From an uncultured Eubacteriales bacterium (GTDB lineage: Bacteria; Bacillota; Clostridia; Peptostreptococcales; Anaerovoracaceae), in contig CASDYG010000002.1 of NCBI GenBank assembly GCA_949285555.1, positions 124,001 to 188,000 on the forward strand: 64,000 bases of DNA, in the 5' to 3' direction. The notes under the pieces were generated by a model. The model saw nothing but the letters and a program-made list of their open reading frames with translations, had not been told where the DNA came from and ran no database searches. Below, in pieces: positions 27,420-39,013 of the stretch. Made by a program: the position numbers and the translations under genes. How positions within the stretch are numbered: the stretch's first letter is position 1; the number at the start of each line of letters is the position of its first letter.

Positions 27420-27460
27420 AAATGTCAAGTCTTTTTTGTGAAATTTTTTTATTTTTTTAA
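27420..27460 (+). repeat. Right copy of the 41-bp direct repeat
   Basis: Same orientation as 16229-16269 with three mismatches. Together the copies bracket 11.2 kb that includes AbiE, the terminase and portal remnants, the foreign block, rhuM and fic. Confidence 0.8.
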
Positions 27461-27671
27461 CAACAGTTCTATAGTCTCAACCCCTCAAAAAATGCTTCTG
27501 ACAATAGTTCTGTATTCTTAATAAGCACAAAAAGCAGTTCTGTTGCCACAACCCTCTATTTTCCAGTGGTTAGAACTGTTGTCAAACGGTCAAAAAAAAG
27601 GAATTCCGGCAATCATTAAAAAGCATAACGATTTGTCGAAATCCCTTGATTTCAAGTCTTTTCTATACTGT
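27461..27671. other. Mobile-element debris, no gene
   Basis: AT-rich sequence with three loosely similar stretches beginning AGTTCT. No gene or RNA recognised; it separates the right repeat copy from the methyltransferase fragment. Confidence 0.4.
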
Positions 27672-27727
27672 TTAGTCCTTCACTCTCGACATCAAACAGA
27701 TAGTCTCCACATGGCCTGCGTAAACAG
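27672..27727 (-). pseudogene. Second 3' fragment of a RumA-like methyltransferase gene
   Basis: Minus strand reads TVYAGHVETICLMSRVKD and stop, the C-terminal end of a 23S rRNA uracil-C5 methyltransferase. Nothing of the catalytic domain remains upstream. It resembles the fragment at 22824 more than the intact rlmD at 29091 (whose end is KHVEAVVLMSKVR). Confidence 0.6.
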
Positions 27728-27817
27728 TCAGCTACTATTTTGAGCTTCCTTTGGGCACATTTAAGGTAACAAGTCTTCTCAAATATATTATATAAAAAAC
27801 GTATATATAATAAAAAT

Positions 27818-27961
27818 AAGATTCAATCGGCCATCCGCTTCCTACAGGTAGAGATTACCAGCTTTGACGAAGCCCTCGTCAGTCGCATCATTGAGCGCAT
27901 TACCATCGAGGAGGGGAGGATCAAGGTGCAGTTTAAATCAGGGGTCGAGATAGGGGAATAA
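27818..27961 (+). pseudogene. C-terminal fragment of a large serine recombinase
   Basis: The plus strand encodes FDEALVSRIIERITIEEGRI followed by KVQFKSGVEIGE and a TAA, the typical C-terminal end of large serine (resolvase-type) site-specific recombinases of Clostridial transposons and integrative elements. No upstream coding part survives. Its higher GC content sets it apart from flanking AT-rich DNA. It indicates that an integrated element was once present here. Confidence 0.65.
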
Positions 27962-28105
27962 GAAAACCAGTAGCATAAGACAGTCGGGTTGAATTGTTGT
28001 AGAGAGACCAAAACTGACTGTTTAGGTTTTAGTAAAACGGAATTAATCGGTTTCTTGTAACCTTTTAAACAGTTGGCTATCAATGCTATAAATCCCCTGA
28101 TAAGG

Positions 28106-28429
28106 CTACTCAATATAATATTGACCGCTGTCCGCATATGCAAAAAGTGTGCTTGTCCCTATCTTAAACTGAAAGTCAATCTTGATATAATTTTCCACTC
28201 CTGGAACATCTTGAACGCTTTCCTTCTTCGTTGGTTCAGCACCTGAAAGATCGGCGATTACTTCACTTATCCAAGCTTTGCCTAAGGGATTAACAGTGCT
28301 TGTTCCAATAGTTATATCAATAGATGTAATCTCGTCAGCTTGGGGTAATGCAATAGGATCTGTTTTTTCCACAGGCAACTAAAGTCATAGCACAAATAAG
28401 GCACATAACTAAAAAAAAATTTTCTTCAT
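28106..28429 (-). pseudogene. DUF5301-like lipoprotein with two homopolymer frameshifts
   Basis: Residues from PIALPQADEITSIDITIG to the end SGQYYIE match small DUF5301 lipoproteins of Firmicutes. Reading upstream through one frame change in an A6 run (near 28372) gives a lipoprotein signal, LVMCLICAMTLVACGK, with lipobox LVAC; a further change in a T9 run (28411-28419) is needed to reach the ATG at 28429 (MKKIFF). So the gene is broken twice, both times in homopolymers, which could also be sequencing error. Function of DUF5301 is unknown. It is followed upstream by the DUF5412 gene in the same orientation. Confidence 0.65.
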
Positions 28430-28491
28430 AAGTATATCATCTCAGCAATCTATGATTTACCCGCTAGCGATTCTTAGCCGTTCTTTCAGAG

Positions 28492-28869
28492 CTATTTGTT
28501 TGTCACAAACTTCATCACAATCACTTGATCGTCCTGCTCTTCACCTTTTAAAGTGACTGTTACGCGATCTTCATTCCAGATAACTTTCCAGTTGTTTTGA
28601 TCAAGCCTTTTGCCGTCATTAGCAATCTCTGTATAAAACTCCTGTTTTTCTTCATTTCCTCGTTTTAATACGATACATACGTCGCTCTGACTAAAAAACG
28701 TAGGTGATTGGGTTTCAACAAAATCGAGCGTATATACCCCGTCCATTGATGTTGACTGGCTAATCGTCGTGGACCGGGTGATGTAGTTGATCCCCATATT
28801 GATAGCAAAACTCAAAATGATGAGTATCGCCACCGTATTTAAAATAATGCTTCCAATTTTCTTCTTCAT
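28492..28869 (-). CDS. DUF5412 family protein
   Basis: A 125-residue protein with one N-terminal membrane helix (IILNTVAILIILSFAINMGI, residues 8-27) and an extracytoplasmic beta-rich domain (GVYTLDFVETQSPTFFSQSD; WNEDRVTVTLKGEEQDDQVI). It matches the DUF5412 family of small Firmicute membrane-anchored proteins of unknown function. The ~220 bp upstream, to the rlmD gene, is richer in GC and holds no gene I can see. Together with the broken DUF5301 gene it looks like cargo of the decayed element. Confidence 0.65.
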   Translation of the reverse strand: MKKKIGSIILNTVAILIILSFAINMGINYITRSTTISQSTSMDGVYTLDFVETQSPTFFSQSDVCIVLKRGNEEKQEFYTEIANDGKRLDQNNWKVIWNEDRVTVTLKGEEQDDQVIVMKFVTNK

Positions 28870-29090
28870 AACGACTCACCCAATATAACCCTCTGCATTA
28901 CCCCAGCTCAGAAGCGCCGACATCTAACTCACCCACTCAAATGAGCCAAAAGCAAAATCGACTACTCAACCCTCCGAGCGGTTTGCCCCGAAAACCCGTT
29001 GACCAGTTTCCATGAACAGCCAAACAGCCCTCGAAGCACCATCTCACCATAATTAAACCACGTAAAACCCCTGATAAACAAAGCTTTCCG

Positions 29091-31431
<2,341 letters not shown>

Positions 31432-31502
31432 CTATTATTTCTCAGTGTCTCACTTTTAGTTATATCTTTATTTACTAAGCAAATATCTTAACTTTGCATT
31501 TC

Positions 31503-32573
31503 TTATATAATAAGCATTGCATCACCATAGCTAAAAAATCTATATCCTTCCCTTACTGCTTCATCATATATTTCCATCATTTTTTCCCTGTTATACAGCG
31601 CTGATACCAGCATAAGCAGTGTTGATTTTGGAAGATGAAAATTAGTAATCAAACCATCAGCCAGCTTAAAATCATAGCCTGGATATATGAAAATATCTGT
31701 GTCCCCGCTACATTCTTCAATGCTAAATTCATCACCTTTATTTACAGCAGCACTCTCAATAGTCCGCATGGATGTTGTACCAACACATATCACCCTGCCA
31801 CCGTTTTTTTTGGTTTCATTTATAATATCTGCAGCCTTCTTACTTACGAAATAACTTTCACTATGCATGTGATGCTCCAATATATTTTCTGTTTGTACAG
31901 GTCTAAATGTCCCTATACCAACATGTAGGGTCACAAATGCAAGACTGACACCTTTATCCTTTACTCTTTCTAAAAGCTCATTAGTGAAATGCAAGCCTGC
32001 GGTGGGACTTGCTATTGATCCCTCAAGCCTGCTATATACCGTCTGATATGTATCCTTATCCGCGTCTGTAGCCTCTCTATTGATATATGGTGGAAGAGGC
32101 ATGAAGCCACACTTGTCTAAAAGTTCATAGAATTTGCTAAGAGTGCTTTCCCCCGCTTCAATCGGATAATCAAATTCAATTTCCCTTGTGCTTCCGTCAG
32201 GACCTGGAGCTACAATAGTTCCTTCAAATCCCAGCTTATCATTTATAACGATTACATCTCCTACCTTTATTCTTTTTCCCGGTCTTACCATACTCTGCCA
32301 GCGTTTGTCACCTAAATGCTTAATGAGTAACAGTTCTACTTTACCACCTGTATTTTTTTTATATCCAAAAAGTCTTGCTGCCAGTACCTTAGAATCATTT
32401 AGTACAAGACAGTCACCTGGATTTAAATAATCTAACACATCCGAAAAAATTCTATGGCTAATGGTATCATTTTCTCTATTTACTACTAACAGCCTACATC
32501 CATCGCGTTTCTCACAAGGATACTTTGCTATTAGCTCTTCTGGTAAATGATAATTAAAATCTTCTAGCTTCAA
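31503..32573 (-). CDS. queA: tRNA preQ1 S-adenosylmethionine ribosyltransferase-isomerase
   Basis: A 356-residue enzyme that transfers the ribosyl part of SAM to preQ1 in tRNA, giving epoxyqueuosine. Typical blocks are [14 protein letters not shown] at the N-terminus, [38 protein letters not shown] (about 173-192), [10 protein letters not shown], and the C-terminal [17 protein letters not shown]. It starts 2 bases after the ruvB stop, showing tight operon structure. Full length and intact. Confidence 0.97.
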   Translation of the reverse strand: MKLEDFNYHLPEELIAKYPCEKRDGCRLLVVNRENDTISHRIFSDVLDYLNPGDCLVLNDSKVLAARLFGYKKNTGGKVELLLIKHLGDKRWQSMVRPGKRIKVGDVIVINDKLGFEGTIVAPGPDGSTREIEFDYPIEAGESTLSKFYELLDKCGFMPLPPYINREATDADKDTYQTVYSRLEGSIASPTAGLHFTNELLERVKDKGVSLAFVTLHVGIGTFRPVQTENILEHHMHSESYFVSKKAADIINETKKNGGRVICVGTTSMRTIESAAVNKGDEFSIEECSGDTDIFIYPGYDFKLADGLITNFHLPKSTLLMLVSALYNREKMMEIYDEAVREGYRFFSYGDAMLII

Positions 32574-32575
32574 AG

Positions 32576-33817
32576 CTAGTCCTCCTCATCATATAAATTA
32601 ATTTCAATACTTCTGTATTTTTCCAGTGATTCATCCATAGTTATTTGCAAGTCTTTATCTTTGTTTGTATCAGTTTTAACCTTATCAGAGGCTTCTTTAG
32701 CTTCTTTCATATTAATATCCTTAGGAGATTTAGGTTCTGACAAAGGCAAAGCTTCACATAGACTTTCAAGACCTAGATGTTCATATGCCCTTGGGGCAGC
32801 CATTCTACCTTTTGGTGTTCTATATAACAGACCTTGCTGTATAAGATATGGCTCATAAGCCTCCTCAATGGTTACACGTTCCTCTCCTATAGCAGCTGCT
32901 ATGGTATCTATACCTACAGGTCCACCCTTAAAGCTTTTGATTATTGTGGCTAAAATATCCCGATCTAACCTTTCAAGCCCTAGTTCATCTACGCCTAATG
33001 CCTTCATGGCAGATTCTACCACCCTTTTAGATACAACACCTTCATTTCCTACCTGAGCAAAATCTCTAACTCTCTTAAGAAGCCTGTTGGCCACTCTAGG
33101 TGTACCCCTTGAGCAGCGTGCCATATCATCGAGCGCCTCTTTTTCCACTTCAATATCAAGAATCCCCGCACTTCTATTTAAAATCTGTGAAAGCTCATCT
33201 GCATCATACATTTCAAATTTCCCAATCACACCAAATCTATCACGAAGTGGTGCTGATAAGCTTCCTGCTCTTGTAGTGGCACCTACTAAGGTAAAAGGAC
33301 TTAGATCAAGCCTTATTGAGCGTGCTGACGGGCCTTTTCCGATAATTATATCCAGTGCAAAATCCTCCATTGCAGAATAAAGGATCTCTTCTACGCTTCT
33401 ATTTAATCTGTGTATTTCATCAATAAAAAGCACATCATTTTCTTTTAGATTGGTAAGGATAGCAGCCAAATCTCCTGCCCTGTCTATTGCAGGGCCAGAG
33501 GTAATTTTAATATCAACACCAAGCTCATTGGCAATGATGGAAGCAAGTGTCGTTTTCCCAAGTCCCGGAGGACCGTAGAAAAGGACATGATCAAGAGGCT
33601 CACTTCTCAGTTTAGCAGCCTTAATGAAAATATCCAGGTTTTCCTTCACACTCTTTTGGCCAATAAAATCTTCAAGCTTGAGCGGTCTAAGGCCTCCCTC
33701 AGCGACCCGCTCAACAAGGTCAGCATCTGGATCTGTCAGCCTGTCATTAGTCTGAGAAAAATCTCCACCGCCACCATAAAAGCCTTGATTTTCTTCATCT
33801 ATAAACCAGTTGCTCAT
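32576..33817 (-). CDS. ruvB: Holliday junction branch-migration ATPase RuvB
   Basis: The 413-residue AAA+ motor of the RuvABC complex, driving branch migration of Holliday junctions. Walker A is GPPGLGKTT (82-90), Walker B LFIDEIH, sensor region [17 protein letters not shown], and the DNA-binding winged helix ends with [19 protein letters not shown]. It is longer than usual (330-350): ~35 extra residues lead in ([15 protein letters not shown]) and ~65 acidic/Lys-rich residues follow the winged helix. These tails are low-complexity and probably disordered. It lies 10 bp after ruvA and 2 bp before queA. Confidence 0.97.
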   Translation of the reverse strand: MSNWFIDEENQGFYGGGGDFSQTNDRLTDPDADLVERVAEGGLRPLKLEDFIGQKSVKENLDIFIKAAKLRSEPLDHVLFYGPPGLGKTTLASIIANELGVDIKITSGPAIDRAGDLAAILTNLKENDVLFIDEIHRLNRSVEEILYSAMEDFALDIIIGKGPSARSIRLDLSPFTLVGATTRAGSLSAPLRDRFGVIGKFEMYDADELSQILNRSAGILDIEVEKEALDDMARCSRGTPRVANRLLKRVRDFAQVGNEGVVSKRVVESAMKALGVDELGLERLDRDILATIIKSFKGGPVGIDTIAAAIGEERVTIEEAYEPYLIQQGLLYRTPKGRMAAPRAYEHLGLESLCEALPLSEPKSPKDINMKEAKEASDKVKTDTNKDKDLQITMDESLEKYRSIEINLYDEED

Positions 33818-33827
33818 CTAGCTTCTC

Positions 33828-34460
33828 CTATCCTCTCATAAGAAGCCCTAAGGCTCTCTTAATATATTCATCCTCCCTAAGGCCCTCATCTGCCACTGAT
33901 GAAACAGCAGCCTTTGCCTCTTGCATTGAATATCCAAGTGATATTAGAGCCTCAATAGCCATCTGCCTTCCATTATCAATTACTAATGAATTATTTAAGC
34001 CTCCTTGAGGGTCAATATTTATTTTATCGTCAATAACATACTCCAGACCTGCAATCTGCTCCATCTTATCCTTAAGCTCTAAAATCAGTCTTTTTGCAGT
34101 CTTTTCTCCTACTCCGTTTGCCTTTGAAATACTCTTGGAATCCCCAGATTTTATGGCTAAATATAAATCTTTTGGTTTTAAAACCGATAAGATAGCCATA
34201 GCTCCCTTTGCTCCAATACCTGATACACTAATAAGAAGCTCAAATGTAGATACCTCATCTCGCGTTTCAAATCCGTAAAGCTTCATACTGTCCTCGCGTA
34301 CAACCATTGAGGTAAACACCTGCACTTCATCACCAGATGGAATACTATTAAGTCCTGAAGTATCCGGCACAAAAATATCAAATGCTACTCCAGATTGTAT
34401 CTCCACACTGATGCTTCCAATGCCCCAATGCTCTATTTTCCCCTTAATATATCGAATCAT
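33828..34460 (-). CDS. ruvA: Holliday junction DNA helicase subunit RuvA
   Basis: A 210-residue RuvA, which binds the four-way junction and recruits RuvB. The OB-fold N-terminus (MIRYIKGKIEHWGIGSISVE), the helix-hairpin-helix motifs (LISVSGIGAKGAMAILSVL and ISKANGVGEKTAKRLILELK) and the small C-terminal RuvB-binding domain (EALISLGYSMQEAKAAV) are all present. It follows ruvC by 14 bp in one operon. Confidence 0.97.
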   Translation of the reverse strand: MIRYIKGKIEHWGIGSISVEIQSGVAFDIFVPDTSGLNSIPSGDEVQVFTSMVVREDSMKLYGFETRDEVSTFELLISVSGIGAKGAMAILSVLKPKDLYLAIKSGDSKSISKANGVGEKTAKRLILELKDKMEQIAGLEYVIDDKINIDPQGGLNNSLVIDNGRQMAIEALISLGYSMQEAKAAVSSVADEGLREDEYIKRALGLLMRG

Positions 34461-34474
34461 ATTTCACCAATATC

Positions 34475-34969
34475 CTACTTTAAAAATATATTTAGCCTGC
34501 TACTAATGCAGTGTCCATGACATATGGCAGCAGCTAGAGCATCTGCCGTGTCATCAGGCTTTGGCACTTCGCGCAGCCCAAGCATCGTTTTTACCATGCT
34601 CTGCATTTGCTTCTTATCTGCCCTACCATAGCCCACTAAAGCCTGCTTTATCTGTAGTGGCGTGTATTCGCTGATTTTTACACCACCCCTCATACATGCA
34701 AGAAGTGCTATGCCTCTAGCCTGACCGACAAGAAGTGCTGTTTTTGCATTGTTATTAAAAAATAGCTCCTCTATTGCTGCCTCATCAGGCTTATATGTTG
34801 CTATTAGCTGCTCCAGTCCATTATATAAAATAGCCAGTCTTTCCTCCATTGGCATTTTAGCAGGAGTAGTCAGACTTCCATACTCGATGGGAATAAATCT
34901 ATTTCCTTTTACCTCTAAAATCCCATATCCCATAATGGCATATCCTGGATCTATTCCAATTATTCGCAT
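34475..34969 (-). CDS. ruvC: Crossover junction endodeoxyribonuclease RuvC
   Basis: A ~164-residue Holliday junction resolvase of the RNase H fold. The first catalytic Asp is in MRIIGIDPGYAIMGYG, a Glu in AAIEELFFNNN, and the C-terminal acidic pair in KPDDTADALAAAICH. I choose ATG 34969 because AGGGG lies 7 bases upstream; the ATG at 34975 is too close. It is the first gene of the ruvC-ruvA-ruvB-queA-tgt-rlmD operon, with an extended -10 promoter just upstream. Confidence 0.96.
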   Translation of the reverse strand: MRIIGIDPGYAIMGYGILEVKGNRFIPIEYGSLTTPAKMPMEERLAILYNGLEQLIATYKPDEAAIEELFFNNNAKTALLVGQARGIALLACMRGGVKISEYTPLQIKQALVGYGRADKKQMQSMVKTMLGLREVPKPDDTADALAAAICHGHCISSRLNIFLK

Positions 34970-34995
34970 ATGCATACCCCTTCCGCTAACTTTTT

Positions 34996-35001
34996 ATTAT
35001 A
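34996..35001 (-). promoter_or_regulatory. Extended -10 promoter of the ruvC operon
   Basis: Minus strand reads TGGTATAAT, a TG-n-TATAAT extended -10, about 20 bases before the ruvC ribosome site. The -35 is poor (TTTTAT at 17 bp), as is common with extended -10 promoters. Confidence 0.6.
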
Positions 35002-35027
35002 CCATATTCAATGGATTTATAAAATAA

Positions 35028-35055
35028 ATAGACAGGCACATAAGTGCCTGCCTAT
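35028..35055 (-). terminator. Terminator of the Stickland operon
   Basis: Arms ATAGACAGGCAC (35028-35039) and GTGCCTGCCTAT (35044-35055) pair with a short internal mismatch and an ATAA loop. On the minus strand it is followed by TTATTTTAT. It lies 70 bp after the aminotransferase gene, the last gene of the operon. Confidence 0.75.
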
Positions 35056-35124
35056 CATAATTATTTTTAAATAATTTTCATCTAAGACTATTCACAGACT
35101 TATACGGAATTATTAAATTCCTTG

Positions 35125-36309
35125 TTATTTACAAGCCTCCATAGCTTTCTTAAATGCTGGTAGTGCCTTTTCTACCTTTTCTGTGTCTACACAGTAGGAT
35201 ATTCTCAGATAGTCGCTACATCCAAATCCATCACCTGGTACACATAATACATCTTCCTTCTGAAGAAGCTTACAAAATTCAGTAGCATCCTTATTAGGGG
35301 CCTGAACAAACATATAAAATGCTCCCTCTGGCTTTGCTACATTATAGCCCATTTCAACAAGGCCATTGTATAGCAAATCCCTATTCTTGATGTATGCATC
35401 AAGATCAGGTTCTACATCTATACATCTTTCTACTACTTGCTGGAAAAGATGTGGAGCACATACATATCCTAGAATTCTTGCTGCTCCGCCAATAGCAGGA
35501 TATAACTCTTCAAAATCTGCACATTCAGTAGGTACAAGTACATATCCAATTCTCTCTCCAGGAAGAGATAGGGACTTAGACCAAGAATAGCAAACGATAG
35601 TATCCTTATATAGATTTGGCATATGAGGCACCTCTGCATCAGTATACACAAGCTCTCTGTAAGGCTCATCTGTTACCATGTAAATAGGCTCGCCTATTTC
35701 CTTAGACTTCTTATCAAGTATCTCTGAAAGCTTTACCAGGTTCTCCTTTGTATAAACTACACCAGACGGATTATTAGGTGTATTTACTATGATACCTCTT
35801 GTCTTATTTGTGATAGCCGCCTCTACACCTGCCAAATCAATTTGGAAATCCTCTGGAGCAGGGATCAGTACCATCTTTCCTCCATGAGCCTCTATCCATG
35901 GTTTGTACTCTGGGAAATAAGGTGCCATTACAATCACCTCATCTCCAGGATTGGCAATTATGGACTTCATAACGATATTAAATGAAGCAGCTGCACCACA
36001 GGTCATAAATACATTATCTCCTGTATAGTTGGTACCATAACGTTTATTTAGATTATCAGCAATAGCCTTTCTGGTACCTGGTGCACCATTAGATGCAGTA
36101 TAACCATGATATTCCTTAGGCTCCTTGGAATCTACAATGTCCTTTATAGCCTCCTGCACTTCCTTTGGGGCTGGTACGGACGGATTGCCAAGACTGAAGT
36201 CTAATACATTTTCAGGACCTACAATCTGTGCTCTCTGTGCACCATAGGCAGCAATTTCCCTAATGACAGATCTTGCTGTTCCCAGCTTAATCATCTCCTT
36301 AGATAGCAT
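35125..36309 (-). CDS. PLP-dependent aminotransferase (class I/II)
   Basis: A 394-residue aspartate aminotransferase-like enzyme. PLP-binding residues are visible: NTPNNPSG (176-183), Asp214 in VTDEPYREL, Schiff-base Lys245 in YSWSKSLSLPGERIGY, and a C-terminal LRISYCVD with the substrate carboxylate Arg. As last gene of the operon encoding 2-hydroxyacyl-CoA dehydratase it most likely converts the fermented amino acid to its 2-oxo acid, feeding the dehydrogenase encoded upstream. Whether it prefers leucine, aromatic or other amino acids cannot be read from the sequence. A terminator follows. AAAGGAG lies before the ATG. Confidence 0.92.
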   Translation of the reverse strand: MLSKEMIKLGTARSVIREIAAYGAQRAQIVGPENVLDFSLGNPSVPAPKEVQEAIKDIVDSKEPKEYHGYTASNGAPGTRKAIADNLNKRYGTNYTGDNVFMTCGAAASFNIVMKSIIANPGDEVIVMAPYFPEYKPWIEAHGGKMVLIPAPEDFQIDLAGVEAAITNKTRGIIVNTPNNPSGVVYTKENLVKLSEILDKKSKEIGEPIYMVTDEPYRELVYTDAEVPHMPNLYKDTIVCYSWSKSLSLPGERIGYVLVPTECADFEELYPAIGGAARILGYVCAPHLFQQVVERCIDVEPDLDAYIKNRDLLYNGLVEMGYNVAKPEGAFYMFVQAPNKDATEFCKLLQKEDVLCVPGDGFGCSDYLRISYCVDTEKVEKALPAFKKAMEACK

Positions 36310-36369
36310 TTTGATTCTCCTTTCACGTTTGTGAACAAACGATATAATTTATAGTTAATTAAACTTTAA

Positions 36370-37695
36370 TTAATCCTCAATCACATCACTTCTCACGCCA
36401 CCCTTTTGTGTTGCCGCTGCTATAAAAGTGAATACTAAGCTGACAACCAAGGCTGGTATTAACCACTCAAAGCCTATGTTCTTAAGTGGCATCTCTGTAA
36501 TTAGCTTTCCTAGAGCAGTGTCCTTGAATACTGCAAAGAAATCATGCATAGTAACAAATATACTTACTATGAGTGTACCAACTACGGCACCTGTGATAGT
36601 TAAGTTGTACTTAATATGTTTTTCAAAAATGTTGTAAATTATAAGTACCATTACTACAGGATAAATGATAAGAAGTACAGGTATAGCAATCTTAATGATT
36701 CCATCTACTCCGATTAGAGAGAAGAAGAATGCAATGGAAATACTAACAAGCACTACTACCTTGTAGCTTAGCTTACCCTTTGTTGCACTTTCAAAGAAAT
36801 CTCCAGATGTGGAAGAAAGTCCTACAGATGTAGTTAGACACGCTAATGCCACACATATTCCCATAAGAGTTTTTCCTGTAGATCCAAAAATAGCATATAC
36901 GCAGCCAAGAAGAATATCAATTCTGCTGGTTTCTGGAGTAAACTGACCGCTGGCTGTTGCTCCTACATATGTTAAGCCACCATAAACGAAAGCTAACAAT
37001 ATACAGCAAACGATACCAACACCAATAGAAACCTTAAACTGACTCTCCCTTGTCTTGTATCCCCTGCGAACTAAGTCACTCACCACAATTCCTGCCATAA
37101 GAGCGGATCCAAGAGCGTCCATTGTCTGATAGCCTTCATAGAAACCTGTTCTATATAGGCCTGTTGTGCTAACTGGCTTAATTTCGCCTATTGGGTTGAT
37201 GATACATGCAATAATAATAGCGGCTAGAATAATTACAAGACCAGGAGTTAGATACTTACCTACAATATCTATTACCTTGCTCTGCTTAAGCACGAATAAT
37301 GCAGTCAGTCCAAAAAATACCAGAGAAGTTACCCACTGAGGTACTCCAGGGAAAATCTGCTGCACGAGAATTTCGTGAGTAGTAGAAGCTGTCCTTGGTA
37401 CTGCAAATAGAGCTGCTAGGATGATGATTGCAATACCTTGAATGGCCTTAGAAAAGTTGAGTCCTACCCTCTTACCTAGGTCCTGAGCCTTTCCTCCTAC
37501 TTTAACTGTAACAAGTGTACCTATTACTGGGAAGATTGGGTCTGTGGTCAGAAAGCCAAGCATTGCCTGAACCCAATTATCTCCAGCAGTAACACCAAGA
37601 GTAGGTGGAAAGATCAGATTGCCGGCTCCGAAGTAGATGGCGAATAACGCGCAACCGACAATAATACTGTCTTTTAATTGATTTTGTTTGTTCAT
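36370..37695 (-). CDS. brnQ: Branched-chain amino acid carrier BrnQ (LIVCS family)
   Basis: A 441-residue, ~12-helix transporter of the LIVCS family, which imports leucine, isoleucine and valine with Na+ or H+. The N-terminal signature VGCALFAIYFGAGNLIFPP (14-32) is diagnostic, as are PVIGTLVTVKVGG and LTTSVGLSSTSGDFF. Its place between a second transporter gene and the aminotransferase in the reductive fermentation operon suggests that a branched-chain amino acid is a main substrate of the pathway, which points toward a Had (leucine) type rather than a purely aromatic Fld type. A GGAGAGAC ribosome site is present. Confidence 0.93.
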   Translation of the reverse strand: MNKQNQLKDSIIVGCALFAIYFGAGNLIFPPTLGVTAGDNWVQAMLGFLTTDPIFPVIGTLVTVKVGGKAQDLGKRVGLNFSKAIQGIAIIILAALFAVPRTASTTHEILVQQIFPGVPQWVTSLVFFGLTALFVLKQSKVIDIVGKYLTPGLVIILAAIIIACIINPIGEIKPVSTTGLYRTGFYEGYQTMDALGSALMAGIVVSDLVRRGYKTRESQFKVSIGVGIVCCILLAFVYGGLTYVGATASGQFTPETSRIDILLGCVYAIFGSTGKTLMGICVALACLTTSVGLSSTSGDFFESATKGKLSYKVVVLVSISIAFFFSLIGVDGIIKIAIPVLLIIYPVVMVLIIYNIFEKHIKYNLTITGAVVGTLIVSIFVTMHDFFAVFKDTALGKLITEMPLKNIGFEWLIPALVVSLVFTFIAAATQKGGVRSDVIED

Positions 37696-37771
37696 TCTGT
37701 CTCTCCGTTCATTTAGAATAATTTATCACATCTTGAAATCTGCAATATGATAAGCTATCCGGAGCGCAGCT

Positions 37772-38953
37772 CTATTTCTGCCCCTCTAGCTTGTTCCTTT
37801 TCTTTATGTTGATAAATCCAACAGTAAAGAATGGGATAATTACAAATATCCAAGAGTAGATACCCATGTATTTATATGCCACCTGTACTACCCACATTAG
37901 ACCTAATTGGGATACAGCGAAGCAAACAAGTAATGACAATAAGCTGATTATTGCTCTTCTGGCAAGCTTGTTGTTCATTCCCTTTAGTACGTATGGATCA
38001 AGACGGGTAACCATTCCGAATATAAATCCAACAGCAGTTGTAACCAACGCTAAGAATAACAGCAATGGATAAAGCACCTTAAGAGCTGGAATATCTAGCT
38101 GGTTAACAATATGTACGGTTGGAAGTAGTCTTGCCTGCTTATCATTCATGATGCCTGGCATCTGAGAAAAGATAAGTAGACAGATACCAACCAGCATTAC
38201 TGTGTTTAGTACAAAGCCAAGAGCCATAGCACCTTTGGATTCTCTCTTACTTTGTCCACCTTTAAATGCAGCTGCGATTCCTCCTACAGCGGCAGCCTGA
38301 AAACCAGTATATGTTAGTGCCCATAACAGTGCATTCCATACGCTGCCAGGTGTTTTAGCGTCTTGCGAGTCAATCGCCCACTTGGTAGATTGAGGATTAA
38401 CATACCCCTCAGAATACAGCTTTGCTATTTGAGGTGAGAATTTAATAAGTCCTACCACTACTATCAAGGTTACGATTATCAGGATAGCAGCAGACATTAT
38501 CATAGCATTGTTACGTACTACCTTTTCACCAAATATACAAAGTAATGTGATGATGGCAAACATTGTCACAGAGCCTATCCACATTGGAATTCCAAAGCTT
38601 TGGTTAACTAGATTTGCACCTGCTGCAATGGTAGCGGCAGAAGCGGCTATTGTAATAATGATAATATTAAAATCTAAAAATGGCGATAACCACTTTAATG
38701 GTTTAAATGCTTCCTTGCTCCATCCGTCATAGTTCCAAAGACCTGTCTGTCTTGCAGACTCTAAGCCTACATAATATGTAAGTGCTACCAAAAATATGGT
38801 AAGAATCGGCATAAGTGGACCAAACCAACCATGGTTTGCAAAGAACTGTAGTTCCTGCGTTCCAGATGCGAAGCCTGCTCCACAATGTGTCGAGAACCAA
38901 ACAGTAGCGGTTCCAATACTTACAGGTGTGAGGTATTTCCCTTTATTATTCAT
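37772..38953 (-). CDS. YkvI-family membrane protein, putative amino acid transporter
   Basis: A 393-residue membrane protein with about ten helices, similar to the YkvI family of Firmicutes, distant relatives of LeuT-fold sodium symporters. The start IGTATVWFSTHCGAGFASGTQE is read as VWFSTHCGAGFASG near 18-31, a glycine-rich broken first helix typical of the fold. The substrate is unknown, but location in the fermentation operon next to brnQ suggests an amino acid or the acidic end product. It follows the dehydrogenase gene after a 60-bp gap that holds a stable hairpin just before its ribosome site (GAAAGGAA). Confidence 0.82.
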   Translation of the reverse strand: MNNKGKYLTPVSIGTATVWFSTHCGAGFASGTQELQFFANHGWFGPLMPILTIFLVALTYYVGLESARQTGLWNYDGWSKEAFKPLKWLSPFLDFNIIIITIAASAATIAAGANLVNQSFGIPMWIGSVTMFAIITLLCIFGEKVVRNNAMIMSAAILIIVTLIVVVGLIKFSPQIAKLYSEGYVNPQSTKWAIDSQDAKTPGSVWNALLWALTYTGFQAAAVGGIAAAFKGGQSKRESKGAMALGFVLNTVMLVGICLLIFSQMPGIMNDKQARLLPTVHIVNQLDIPALKVLYPLLLFLALVTTAVGFIFGMVTRLDPYVLKGMNNKLARRAIISLLSLLVCFAVSQLGLMWVVQVAYKYMGIYSWIFVIIPFFTVGFINIKKRNKLEGQK

Positions 38954-38974
38954 TAAATATAATTCCTTTCTACA

Positions 38975-39002
38975 GGCTGCAGCAGCCTTGGCCGCTGCAG
39001 CC
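38975..39002 (-). promoter_or_regulatory. Intercistronic GC-rich hairpin before the YkvI gene
   Basis: Perfect 9-bp arms GGCTGCAGC (38975-38983) and GCTGCAGCC (38994-39002) with a 10-nt GC-rich loop. On the minus strand no T tract follows; the ribosome site of the next gene comes directly after. So it is probably an mRNA-processing or stability element or modulates transporter expression relative to the enzymes. Confidence 0.6.
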
Positions 39003-39013
39003 TTATTTATAAA

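Noticed and set aside
27461..27560. Three AGTTCT-led stretches as a tandem repeat
   Set aside because: Too degenerate and unevenly spaced (about 38 and 31 bp).
22824..27727. RumA-like fragments as attachment sites derived from the local rlmD
   Set aside because: Their DNA differs clearly from the 3' end of rlmD at 29091; they more likely came with other elements.
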